Shown here: positions 12,811 to 18,464 of the stretch, piece after piece
Numbering within the stretch: position 1 is the first letter of the stretch
How the letters are laid out: every line of letters starts with the position of its first letter
From: a virus
DNA length: 20,392 nt
IMG/VR virus record: IMGVR_UViG_3300044911_001356
Location: 1-20,392 of that record
Direction: 5' to 3' (one strand)
Program-made: the position numbers and the translations under genes
Notes under the pieces: generated by a model
Databases searched by the model: none
Seen by the model: the letters and a program-made list of their open reading frames with translations, nothing else
What the model was told of the DNA's origin: nothing

Positions 12811-13032
12811 CTTTTTCAAAGATATTTTTAATTTATTTTCTAAAGTGCTAACAATCAAATAGAAAAAAACAGCAGCTAACACGCAATTGGCAAAATAAAA
12901 GCCATAAAGTGTAGTGCTAACCATCAACAGTAGTGCAAGGCTTTTACTTCGCCAATCGCCACCGTTAGTGGCAAGGGCGGTTGACCGTATCACCAACATT
13001 ATAGCCATTGTCAATGTCGTAAACTTCCACAT
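12802..13032 (-). CDS. Small membrane protein
   Basis: Up to 76 aa from ATG 13032; ATGs at 13008 and 12999 are alternatives that shorten the overlap with the upstream lipoprotein gene. There are two hydrophobic segments (SLALLLMVSTTLYGFYFAN and CVLAAVFFYLIVSTL) after an N-terminal part with RSTALATNGGDWRSK, and a basic C-terminus (KLKISLKKF). Function unknown; a small inner-membrane protein. The start is uncertain, the C-terminal two thirds are secure. Confidence 0.55.
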   Translation of the reverse strand: MWKFTTLTMAIMLVIRSTALATNGGDWRSKSLALLLMVSTTLYGFYFANCVLAAVFFYLIVSTLENKLKISLKKFA

Positions 13033-13240
13033 ACTTCAATATCTCTCCTTTATACTTTATATCATACAATGTGCTGCCATCTATTTTAATAAAATCATAC
13101 TTTTTATAGATAATAGCGCCTTTGTAAATGCAATTTATATCTACTCTTTTGTCTGGTTGGGAACAAGATGTAGCCCCAGCCACTAACAGCACACTTGCAA
13201 AAGCAAAGGCTAATCGGTTAATTGAAATTTTGTGTTTCAT
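12965..13240 (-). CDS. Small secreted lipoprotein
   Basis: 91 aa. I chose the ATG at 13240: it opens MKHKISINRLAFAFAS and a hydrophobic core that ends in VAGATSC, a lipobox with Cys26. An upstream in-frame TTG would put 18 charged residues before the signal peptide and is unlikely. The mature part is small and beta-like (INCIYKGAIIYKKYDFIKID, then YDIKYKGEILKYVEVYDIDN). Lipoproteins in accessory phage blocks sometimes block superinfection or act in lysis; nothing here decides between these. It overlaps the next gene by 68 bp. Confidence 0.65.
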   Translation of the reverse strand: MKHKISINRLAFAFASVLLVAGATSCSQPDKRVDINCIYKGAIIYKKYDFIKIDGSTLYDIKYKGEILKYVEVYDIDNGYNVGDTVNRPCH

Positions 13241-13306
13241 TTGATATTTATTTTTAAGTTGAAAATTTGTAATTCTAATCCTTTGCCTTCGCAAGTCTGC
13301 AAAACG

Positions 13307-13756
13307 TTAAATTTTTATAAGTTTTCCATTAATTCTTACATCAAATATATTAACCTTAAACGGTATCACCTTATTTTCGGGCGCATCGGTTTCAAAGTAG
13401 GGGTTGAGTAATACGCCAATCGGGAACCAAATAGGAGCGTATTCAACTTTAGCATATTGACCGAAATCACCGCAAACAACTGCGGCAAATACATGGTGTT
13501 TAAAGGTAAGTTCAACATCTAATTTAGTGCCAACCTGCCACGTTCCAATTAGTTGCTCATTGCGTTTTCCTTTAACATAGGTGTATAGCCATATTCTTAC
13601 AAAGTTAGTATTTTCGCTTCTATTATAACCCAATCTTATTGAGTTCCAATGATGCCAACCTTTGCTGAAACCGATTAACTTTTGGATGCCTTTTACTGGC
13701 TTCCAATCGCCTATTTCAAGTGAGAAAGTGAGGGTATGTGGTTTCCAAAGTAGCAT
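13307..13756 (-). CDS. Beta-rich hypothetical protein, lectin-like impression
   Basis: 149 aa from ATG 13756, which overlaps the upstream stop as TAATG; an in-frame upstream ATG at 13789 lies within the preceding gene. Trp and Tyr are abundant: LEIGDWKPVKG, GWHHWNSIRLGYNRSE (about residues 36-51), VRIWLYTYVKGKR, then FKHHVFAAVVCGDFGQYAKV and KVNIFDVRINGKLIK. The alternating strands and the HHWNSIRLG-WxY pattern resemble jelly-roll, concanavalin-like domains found next to Bacteroidota phage virion genes. A sugar- or surface-binding protein is possible. No catalytic residue is recognised. Confidence 0.6.
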   Translation of the reverse strand: MLLWKPHTLTFSLEIGDWKPVKGIQKLIGFSKGWHHWNSIRLGYNRSENTNFVRIWLYTYVKGKRNEQLIGTWQVGTKLDVELTFKHHVFAAVVCGDFGQYAKVEYAPIWFPIGVLLNPYFETDAPENKVIPFKVNIFDVRINGKLIKI

Positions 13757-13962
13757 TACTTCCCTGCTTTCAAAAAGAAATACACACAAGCCATTAGCGC
13801 AACAAATGGGGCTGATATGCCCAATGCTACAAAGCCGATGGTAAACATACTTTCTGACACCGATATGGCATCAATTACACTATTCCAATTAAGGACTATT
13901 CCGATACATACTATTAGGGCTATGCAGCCACAGATTAAAGGTACTGTTTGATTTGGTTTCAT
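13756..13962 (-). CDS. Small membrane protein, two helices
   Basis: 68 aa with a hydrophobic helix at about residues 8-26 (PLICGCIALIVCIGIVLNW) and a second at about 42-64 (IGFVALGISAPFVALMACVY), separated by a mildly acidic loop, and a basic end. It is preceded by a 22-bp leader element also found before the next gene upstream, and coupled by TAATG to the beta-rich gene after it. Confidence 0.6.
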   Translation of the reverse strand: MKPNQTVPLICGCIALIVCIGIVLNWNSVIDAISVSESMFTIGFVALGISAPFVALMACVYFFLKAGK

Positions 13963-13963
13963 T

Positions 13964-13985
13964 TTAGTTGTTGTTTTAGATTATT
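13964..13985 (-). repeat. 22-bp direct repeat, copy A, leader of the 13962 gene
   Basis: The plus-strand sequence at 13964-13985 is identical over 22 bp to 14204-14225. In leftward orientation it reads AATAATCTAAAACAACAACT and lies directly before the ATG at 13962. It also contains the stop codon of the 13981 gene. It may be a duplicated translation leader. Confidence 0.75.
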
Positions 13986-14199
13986 TTCTTCTTTTCTTTG
14001 CCGCCCTTTGTTGGCTGCAATATGTTTGAATTGGGTGCTTGTATGGGATATAGATAGGTGAAGAATAGCCATGAAACAGTCCAGCACCGTTGCCACTTCC
14101 ATAGCCAACTTGCGGCAAATCGTTTGCAATTCTGTTGTCTGATTGCGCGGACATTGCCAATGCTGCAAGTCCCATTAATCCAATAATTGATTTTCTCAT
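13981..14199 (-). CDS. Small secreted protein with signal peptide
   Basis: 72 aa. The N-terminus MRKSIIGLMGLAALAMSAQS is a plausible signal peptide. The mature part is Gly/Tyr/Pro-rich (VGYGSGNGAGLFHGYSSPIY) and ends in a strongly basic run (QQRAAKKRRK). A competing frame on the same strand (69 codons, 13959-14168) lacks such features, so I keep this one. Proteins with this signal and a KKRRK end occur in Bacteroidota phages, without known role. Confidence 0.6.
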   Translation of the reverse strand: MRKSIIGLMGLAALAMSAQSDNRIANDLPQVGYGSGNGAGLFHGYSSPIYIPYKHPIQTYCSQQRAAKKRRK

Positions 14200-14345
14200 T
14201 TTGTTAGTTGTTGTTTTAGATTATTACTAAATTCATTAAATGTTTGGGCCGACCTTAATTGTGTTAGTTTTGATCCGCTTCGGGGCGTTTCTGCATTCGG
14301 GTTTGGTCGGTAGCCGAATAGGAGGCGTTGGATTAGGGTTTTTAT
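14196..14345 (-). CDS. Candidate 49-codon gene with non-standard ATA start
   Basis: The 142 bp between the 14199 gene and the end of the 14342 gene are open in one leftward frame: (I/M)KTLIQRLLFGYRPNPNAE and on to FNEFSNNLKQQLTK, ending in TGA that overlaps the next ATG. No ATG, GTG or TTG starts it. The only start-like codon is ATA at 14345-14343, overlapping the upstream stop as ATAA. The basic, Arg-rich composition looks protein-like. It may be a gene whose ATG has mutated, a reading frame reached by a -1 slip from the upstream gene, or chance. Confidence 0.25.
   Translation of the reverse strand: MKTLIQRLLFGYRPNPNAETPRSGSKLTQLRSAQTFNEFSNNLKQQLTK
14204..14225 (-). repeat. 22-bp direct repeat, copy B, leader of the 14199 gene
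   Basis: Identical to copy A. It sits immediately before the ATG at 14199, at the same distance within a few bases. In one leftward frame both copies read NNLKQQL and run into a TGA that overlaps the next ATG (ATGA). Confidence 0.75.
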
Positions 14346-14974
14346 GTTAGTTGGTTTTTAAAGATTATTTTGTTTTGTTTTTTAACCTCTGATTCTGACA
14401 TTAATATTATTGTCATTATTTCGCAACAGATAATTGCAATTTGTTCATTTGAAATACAAGTTTTTTTTAATTGTTTTGACAGTCTTATTAAATTAGCAAC
14501 AGTTGATTTGTACTTTAAATAAGTTTGTTTTGATAAGCAATAATTATTTAATTCGTAAACAACAGAATTTACAATATTTGTAAACCTTGCTTCTTGATTA
14601 TTAATAATAAACTCCAAACACTCTTCAAAAGTATAAGTACAAAATATTCCAAGTTTTTTGTTTACAGTAAAATAAATATTGTTTATTCTACTTTTTTTAG
14701 GGTTATAACCTCCAGCAACAATTTTGGGCAAATGTGGAATTATAATTTTTTCCAAAATATGTTTTGATTCTATATTGCTTAAATAAGTTGTATCCCTTTT
14801 TATCATTTCTGTTTGAATACAACTTCTCAAATATTCAGCACAAAAAACAAGTCTTAATGCATAGATACTTGTAGGCAATGCAATGTCAAAAAATCTTTTT
14901 TTGCAAATCTCACTTGTTATTCCAAATGAATGATTGCAATGGCAATCTCCGCAATATTTAATTTCGTAACTCAT
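14342..14974 (-). CDS. AT-rich hypothetical protein with N-terminal Cys/His cluster (moron candidate)
   Basis: 210 aa, visibly more AT-rich than the genes around it and using many AAT, ATT, TTT and AAA codons. The N-terminus has C8, C11, C13, H15 and C24 (YCGDCHCNHSFGITSEIC), a possible zinc site. The rest is helical: SIYALRLVFCAEYLRSCIQT, then a basic region, FEECLEFIINNQEARFTNIV, and a C-terminal hydrophobic stretch (IAIICCEIMTIILM). Not recognised. Base composition and position beside the transcription switch suggest a recently acquired accessory gene, perhaps for host takeover, exclusion or defence; this is an inference. Confidence 0.6.
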   Translation of the reverse strand: MSYEIKYCGDCHCNHSFGITSEICKKRFFDIALPTSIYALRLVFCAEYLRSCIQTEMIKRDTTYLSNIESKHILEKIIIPHLPKIVAGGYNPKKSRINNIYFTVNKKLGIFCTYTFEECLEFIINNQEARFTNIVNSVVYELNNYCLSKQTYLKYKSTVANLIRLSKQLKKTCISNEQIAIICCEIMTIILMSESEVKKQNKIIFKNQLT

Positions 14975-15210
14975 TATACTAAAGAATCAAATTTTTTACT
15001 TTCAATTTCTCTGATATTCTCTTTTGCATTATTGCTTTCAATAGCATTAATAACAACTGCCCTTTTTAATTCATAGTTTAAAAGGTTGTTACATTGTGCA
15101 ACAAGTTTTGCTTGTGCCGATGCGGTGCTTGCATCAATTTCTCCTTTGTCTAATTTCTCCATTTGAATGCAAAGGTGTGCAAATAGTGATTTGGTGTTTA
15201 CTGGTATCAT
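14974..15210 (-). CDS. Conserved phage protein, first gene of the leftward block
   Basis: 78 aa. The core reads MEKLDKGEIDASTASAQAKL followed by VAQCNNLLNYELKRAVVINA, a block that recurs in small proteins of Bacteroidota phages and prophages next to regulatory regions. It is helical and soluble with no recognisable HTH, and the function is unknown. It is the first gene after the leftward promoter at 15238-15268, with a leader of about 20 nt, and its last base overlaps the next start. Confidence 0.7.
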   Translation of the reverse strand: MIPVNTKSLFAHLCIQMEKLDKGEIDASTASAQAKLVAQCNNLLNYELKRAVVINAIESNNAKENIREIESKKFDSLV

Positions 15211-15237
15211 AATTAATTAGTTTTTAGTTTTCGGCCA

Positions 15238-15268
15238 CAAACATAAAACAAAAATAATTAGTAAACAA
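15238..15268 (-). promoter_or_regulatory. Leftward promoter of the divergent switch
   Basis: Minus strand TTG (15266-15268), a 20-bp spacer, then TATGTTTG (15238-15245), which fits TAnnTTTG exactly. It points at the ATG at 15210. Its -33 box touches the -33 box of the opposite promoter. Confidence 0.75.
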
Positions 15269-15300
15269 TTTTATTTTTAAAAATATTATTTGTAGGTTTG
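15269..15300 (+). promoter_or_regulatory. Rightward promoter of the divergent switch
   Basis: TAGGTTTG at 15293-15300 is an exact TAnnTTTG box. The -33 region (TTTT at 15269-15272, 20 bp upstream) is a three-of-four match to TTTG. It would drive the early genes from 15320 with a leader of about 14 nt. Confidence 0.7.
15272..15285. promoter_or_regulatory. 14-bp perfect palindrome, operator candidate
   Basis: TATTTTTAAAAATA (15272-15285) is a perfect palindrome located in the spacer of the rightward promoter and within a few bases of the leftward -33 box. A dimeric repressor bound there could block rightward transcription. AT-rich palindromes can arise by chance, so this is a candidate only. 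Confidence 0.4.
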
Positions 15301-15319
15301 CGGAAAATTAATTTATACT

Positions 15320-15661
15320 ATGCAAGAGTTAAGAAAAAAACGCAGTGCAACAAGCCCTTACCAAAATAAACCAATCATTAGAGTTGCCAAAAAAAAACAG
15401 TCTATTTTTATTGTGTCAAAACTTCTTTTAAAACAACTTGAATTTAATCCCGATATTCACGGATTAATGTTTGGCTTTAAAGATAAGAAATTACACGTAT
15501 TTAAAGAATTTAAAGAAAGCGACAATTATCATTTATCTCCAGCCGATGCAAATACTATGAGATTTAGAAGCAATGATTTATATGAGCATTTGTCTAAATT
15601 TTACAATAAACAAGATTTTACCATTTTATTACAAAACGATTTAACATTTAATATATCATGA
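15320..15661 (+). CDS. Hypothetical early protein
   Basis: 113 aa, AT-rich and basic. It starts with MQELRKKRSATSPYQNKP and continues with beta-like parts (IIRVAKKKQSIFIVSKLLLK, then GLMFGFKDKKLHVFKEFKES) and a C-terminal helix plus strand. Not recognised. As the first gene of the rightward block it would be made earliest after infection, a position often held by host-takeover or regulatory proteins. It is coupled to the next gene by a 4-bp overlap (ATGA). Confidence 0.6.
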   Translation: MQELRKKRSATSPYQNKPIIRVAKKKQSIFIVSKLLLKQLEFNPDIHGLMFGFKDKKLHVFKEFKESDNYHLSPADANTMRFRSNDLYEHLSKFYNKQDFTILLQNDLTFNIS

Positions 15662-15906
15662 ACATAACCCAAGAACAACCCCTCATCAAGCCGACAATCA
15701 AACAATTAAAGGCTGAACACAAACGACTATTGAAGTTGGTCCAACACAACGGATCGCAACCCGCGAAATGCAACCCAATGAAAGAATGTGCTAAACATTT
15801 TGGGTACACACGCCCAGGTATTGACCGATTAATGATGGGCAAGGTCGAAAATTGGAAGCCGATACATTTTACTATTTATCAGTTCTTAAAAGCATATTTA
15901 ACATAA
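15658..15906 (+). CDS. Small protein with HTH-like C-terminal half
   Basis: 82 aa. A basic helix (PTIKQLKAEHKRLLKLVQHN) is followed by PMKECAKHFGYTRPGIDRLM, which has the spacing of a helix-turn-helix (KECAKHFGYT, then PGIDRLMMG), and ends in a helix (FTIYQFLKAYL). It resembles small Cro-like DNA-binding proteins without matching a family I can name. It could act on the switch region 250 bp upstream. Confidence 0.5.
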   Translation: MNITQEQPLIKPTIKQLKAEHKRLLKLVQHNGSQPAKCNPMKECAKHFGYTRPGIDRLMMGKVENWKPIHFTIYQFLKAYLT

Positions 15907-15932
15907 ATTAACAAATTAGTTGTAAATAATAT

Positions 15933-15962
15933 TTTGAGGTAAGGTATTTATAGTTACATTTG
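15933..15962 (+). promoter_or_regulatory. Bacteroidota-type promoter, rightward
   Basis: TTTG (15933-15936), an 18-bp spacer and TACATTTG (15955-15962) match both consensus boxes, the spacer being one or two bases short. It lies in the 80-bp gap before the ATG at 15987 and gives a leader of about 18-20 nt. Confidence 0.65.
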
Positions 15963-15986
15963 TGCAACATTTAAAACGAAATAATT

Positions 15987-16178
15987 ATGAAAACATTTAC
16001 TTTTAAGCTGCTAACAACAATAAAATTTAAAAATATAACTATTGACTTGTATTCGAGTACATACGGTTATTTTGTTGAAACTTCACAAGGTTTGGTTTCT
16101 GATTATTTTAAGATTAAAAAAGAAGCTACAAATTACATTGCTAACACAAAGCGTAATATTAAAATAGAGGCAATATGA
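15987..16178 (+). CDS. Small basic hypothetical protein
   Basis: 63 aa, AT-rich and Lys-rich, beta-like in the first half (FKLLTTIKFKNITIDLYSST) and helical towards the end (IKKEATNYIANTKRNIK). Not recognised. It has its own promoter. Its stop overlaps an ATG (ATGA at 16175-16178) that opens a weak 57-codon frame I do not accept as a gene. Confidence 0.5.
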   Translation: MKTFTFKLLTTIKFKNITIDLYSSTYGYFVETSQGLVSDYFKIKKEATNYIANTKRNIKIEAI

Positions 16179-16194
16179 AAATAACTAACCCCAC

Positions 16195-16258
16195 AACACC
16201 CCAATTGCAGACGAGGCTGTGCTACTTTTGCGCGAAGATGCAGACGGATTGGGGTGTT
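16195..16258 (+). promoter_or_regulatory. Promoter inside nested inverted and direct repeats
   Basis: AACACCCCAAT (16195-16205) and ATTGGGGTGTT (16248-16258) form a perfect 11-bp inverted repeat. Directly inside it TGCAGACG occurs twice (16206-16213 and 16239-16246). Between the direct repeats lies TACTTTTG (16223-16230), an exact TAnnTTTG box; a TTG at 16205-16207 is only 15 bp upstream, so the -33 box is poor. The block is more GC-rich than its surroundings. The symmetry suggests operator sites or a long leader hairpin controlling the genes from 16278. Confidence 0.5.
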
Positions 16259-16277
16259 AATTTTAAAACCATAAACT

Positions 16278-16460
16278 ATGACAACACTAACAACAACACA
16301 CCGAGATGCTACTCTGCACCTCAAATCAATACGCAATGGCGTTATTGAAACAACAACTGATCCGACCGAAGCTAAACAGTTTGCAAACAAAGCTGAGGCG
16401 GTGCAATTTACTAAAGACAATAAATCACTTTTAAACTGGAAAACTTATGAAAACAATTAA
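16278..16460 (+). CDS. Small hypothetical protein
   Basis: 60 aa, Thr-rich at the start (MTTLTTTHRDATLHLKSIRN) with a helical middle (TDPTEAKQFANKAEAVQFTK). Soluble, not recognised. It follows the repeat-flanked promoter by about 45 nt and overlaps the next gene by 14 bp in another frame. Confidence 0.5.
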   Translation: MTTLTTTHRDATLHLKSIRNGVIETTTDPTEAKQFANKAEAVQFTKDNKSLLNWKTYENN

Positions 16461-16767
16461 CATCAGAAAAACAATCGACACCATTACAACTTGGTTTAAC
16501 GATGAACAAAAACAAAGAATAGAATTTGAAAGCAATGGCCAACATTTCTACTTTTGGCATGAGGGTAGAATAGCAGCATCATTTGAACGAGAAGATGCAG
16601 CCGACATACTAAAGAAATGTGATGCGCTTGTTAGTGCTGGTTTCAATGAAATGGATTTGCCGGGTAAAGACTTCATTCCTAACAATGCTTTTCTCTCAAT
16701 GGTGTTGTCACAGTTTTTGCACGTGCCTAAAATAGATACAATTCATAAAGATAGTAATCATAATTAA
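16447..16767 (+). CDS. Hypothetical early protein
   Basis: 106 aa, soluble and slightly acidic. An N-terminal helix (RKTIDTITTWFNDEQKQRIE) is followed by a beta hairpin with aromatic residues (HFYFWHEGRIAASF), then a helix (DAADILKKCDALVSAGFNEM) and a final helical part (AFLSMVLSQFLHV). It does not match a family I know. It sits just upstream of the DUF3127 gene and is likely cotranscribed with the replication-recombination genes. Confidence 0.6.
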   Translation: MKTINIRKTIDTITTWFNDEQKQRIEFESNGQHFYFWHEGRIAASFEREDAADILKKCDALVSAGFNEMDLPGKDFIPNNAFLSMVLSQFLHVPKIDTIHKDSNHN

Positions 16768-16778
16768 TAAATAAACAA

Positions 16779-17108
16779 ATGCAAATCAAAGGAACAATTA
16801 GAGAAATCTACGCAGCTAACCGAGTTAGCGAAAAATTCATTAAGCGCGACTTGGTCGTAACTATTGATGGAACTTACCCTCAGTATATTAAAATGCAATG
16901 TACGCAAGATAGATGCGCTATGCTTGATAATTTTCAAGTGGGCGATACCGTTACAGTTGACATTAACATTCGCGGCAAGCAATATGATAAAAAAGATGGC
17001 AGCGGCCATGATTATTTCACAACGATTGAAGCGTGGAAGATAACTAAGGATGGAAGCGCACTAACCGCAGGCTTTGACCCTACCAAGAAATATGATGATG
17101 AATTTTAA
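16779..17108 (+). CDS. DUF3127 family OB-fold protein, putative single-strand DNA-binding protein
   Basis: 109 aa. It follows the DUF3127 pattern: VSEKFIKRDLVVTID (about residues 16-30), YPQYIKMQ, LDNFQVGDTVTVDINIRGKQ (about 49-68), and YFTTIEAWKI. The predicted five-strand OB fold and the acidic C-terminal tip with a final Phe (KKYDDEF) resemble bacterial SSB, whose tip recruits partner proteins. In this module it probably binds phage single-stranded DNA together with the annealing protein encoded next. DNA binding is inferred from fold and context. Confidence 0.75.
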   Translation: MQIKGTIREIYAANRVSEKFIKRDLVVTIDGTYPQYIKMQCTQDRCAMLDNFQVGDTVTVDINIRGKQYDKKDGSGHDYFTTIEAWKITKDGSALTAGFDPTKKYDDEF

Positions 17109-17128
17109 ACCTTAATAAACTAAACCAA

Positions 17129-17842
17129 ATGAAAACAGAAAACACTCAAGTATCAATAGTGCAACAGTTGCCTATTGCAGAATTAATGAACATGGCCAAG
17201 GCATTTGCCGAAAGTGGAATGTTTGCCGACACGAAATCAGCAGCTCAGGCAATAGTCAAAATACAAGCAGGGCAAGAAATCGGAATACCTCCATTTGCTG
17301 CAATGACTGGCATACACATCATTCAAGGAAAGCCGACAATCGGGGCTGGTTTAATTGCTTCACGTGTTAAAGGTAGCGGAAAGTATGATTACAAAGTAAT
17401 TGAAGCATCAGAAAAGGTTTGCAGCATTGATTTTTATCAAGGTGCAACAAAGATAGGCAATAGTACATTTACCATTGAGGATGCGAAGAAAGCACTTACA
17501 AAAAACATTGATAAGTTCCCAAAAAACATGCTATTTGCCCGCGCAATTTCAAACGGTGTTAAATGGTATTGCCCAGATGTTTTTAGCGGTCCAGTTTATG
17601 TGCCTGAAGAAATGCCATCGGTAACAGAAGAAGCAACACACACCGTTATTGACACAACGATTGATGAAATCATTAATGATATTCAAGTGTGTGTTAGCTT
17701 GGATGAAATCAAAGCGGTATGGAAAAAACTAACACTTAATCAAAAGTCTGATTTACGTGTACTTGCTGCCAAAGATGAAATGAAAGCGAAGTTAACACCG
17801 AAAATCGAAGCAGTTACTAACGCAGCTAACACCGAAGCATAA
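17129..17842 (+). CDS. RecT-like single-strand annealing protein
   Basis: 237 aa. Conserved parts are SAAQAIVKIQAGQEIGIPPF (about residues 37-56), MTGIHIIQGKPTIGAGLIAS, GKYDYKVIEASEKVCSIDFY and FPKNMLFARAISNGVKWYCP followed by DVFSGPVY (about 130-157). These mark a phage family related to RecT/Bet proteins that anneal complementary strands during recombination and replication. The C-terminal 70 residues are helical and variable, as usual. The flanking SSB-like and Gp157 genes fit a phage recombination module. No matching exonuclease gene is seen in the window. Confidence 0.7.
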   Translation: MKTENTQVSIVQQLPIAELMNMAKAFAESGMFADTKSAAQAIVKIQAGQEIGIPPFAAMTGIHIIQGKPTIGAGLIASRVKGSGKYDYKVIEASEKVCSIDFYQGATKIGNSTFTIEDAKKALTKNIDKFPKNMLFARAISNGVKWYCPDVFSGPVYVPEEMPSVTEEATHTVIDTTIDEIINDIQVCVSLDEIKAVWKKLTLNQKSDLRVLAAKDEMKAKLTPKIEAVTNAANTEA

Positions 17843-17843
17843 C

Positions 17844-18338
17844 ATGAAACTAACAATCTATCAAATCGAACAGAATTACAATCAATTAGCAGAGCAATTA
17901 ATTGATAATGATGGCGAGCTTACAACCGAGTTAGCCGAACAACTTGCCATCACAGAAGAACAACTACAAAACAAATCAGTTGCTTATTCCTTTGTGATTA
18001 AGCAAATGGATGCTGATATTGACACCATTGATGCTGAAATAAAACGACTCCAGGCTGCAAAGAAACAACGCGAAAAGGCAAGCGAATATCTAAAGGATCG
18101 TATCAAACATGCAATGGAGTTATTCAGCATTGATGAAATCAAAACACCTTTGGTTAAGATTAACTTTAGAAAATCTGAATCAGTTGAGGTGGATGATGTG
18201 AACTCACTACCTATGGCATATAAGACTGTGAAAATTGTTGAAACTGCCGATAAAGCTTTTATCAAGAAAGCAATCAAAGATGGTGTGTTTGTTCCTGGTT
18301 GTTTTATTGTTGAGCATCGGAACTTGCAGATTAAGTAA
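17844..18338 (+). CDS. Gp157 family protein (siphovirus Gp157-like)
   Basis: 164 aa, full length for the family. An N-terminal helical region (LTIYQIEQNYNQLAEQLIDN) leads to a long coiled coil (about residues 45-95, with TIDAEIKRLQAAKKQREKAS and EYLKDRIKHAMELF), then a beta part (VKINFRKSESVEV) and a C-terminal segment with KAFIKKAIKDGVFVPGCFIV. This layout is characteristic of Gp157, which accompanies phage recombination genes; a role in resistance or recombination has been suggested for the family but is not settled. The start lies 1 bp after the previous stop. Confidence 0.8.
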   Translation: MKLTIYQIEQNYNQLAEQLIDNDGELTTELAEQLAITEEQLQNKSVAYSFVIKQMDADIDTIDAEIKRLQAAKKQREKASEYLKDRIKHAMELFSIDEIKTPLVKINFRKSESVEVDDVNSLPMAYKTVKIVETADKAFIKKAIKDGVFVPGCFIVEHRNLQIK

Positions 18339-18353
18339 TTATTGCTATATTTG
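18324..18353 (+). promoter_or_regulatory. Promoter of the structured RNA element
   Basis: TTG (18324-18326), 19 bp, then TATATTTG (18346-18353): both boxes match the Bacteroidota consensus. The -33 box lies inside the last codons of the Gp157 gene. The start would be near 18360, just before the first stem of the RNA element. Confidence 0.75.
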
Positions 18354-18359
18354 CAAAGG

Positions 18360-18450
18360 TGTTTCGGTCTCACATAATAGAAACATAACAATATTGCCCT
18401 TTGAGAGGCGCAAGGACGTGAGACCCCTTGCAAATCTATAAGGGCTTTTT
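18360..18450 (+). ncRNA. Candidate structured small RNA or attenuator with pseudoknot and terminator
   Basis: The 126 bp between Gp157 and the next gene hold dense pairing potential. Stem A: GGTCTCAC (18366-18373) with GTGAGACC (18418-18425), 8 bp. Stem B: GCCCTT (18396-18401) with AAGGGC (18440-18445), followed by six T (18446-18451). A and B cross, giving a pseudoknot topology. An alternative stem, GCAAGG (18410-18415) with CCTTGC (18426-18431), nests inside B and encloses the 3' strand of A, so it would compete with A. A longer read-through RNA could also pair 18349-18359 with 18426-18435. Own promoter plus terminator suggest a discrete RNA of about 90 nt; conditional termination controlling the downstream replication genes is the other option. 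Confidence 0.6.
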
Positions 18451-18464
18451 TAATTTTATACACA

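Noticed and set aside
13959-14168. A 69-codon leftward frame competing with the 13981-14199 gene
   Set aside because: It lacks a signal peptide or protein-like pattern, while the other frame has both a signal peptide and a basic tail. Its end only reflects the duplicated 22-bp leader.
16175-16348. A 57-codon frame starting at an ATGA overlap after the 15987 gene
   Set aside because: It runs through the repeat-flanked promoter and 71 bp into the next gene. Its composition is uneven and it has no recognisable feature, so the regulatory reading explains the interval better.
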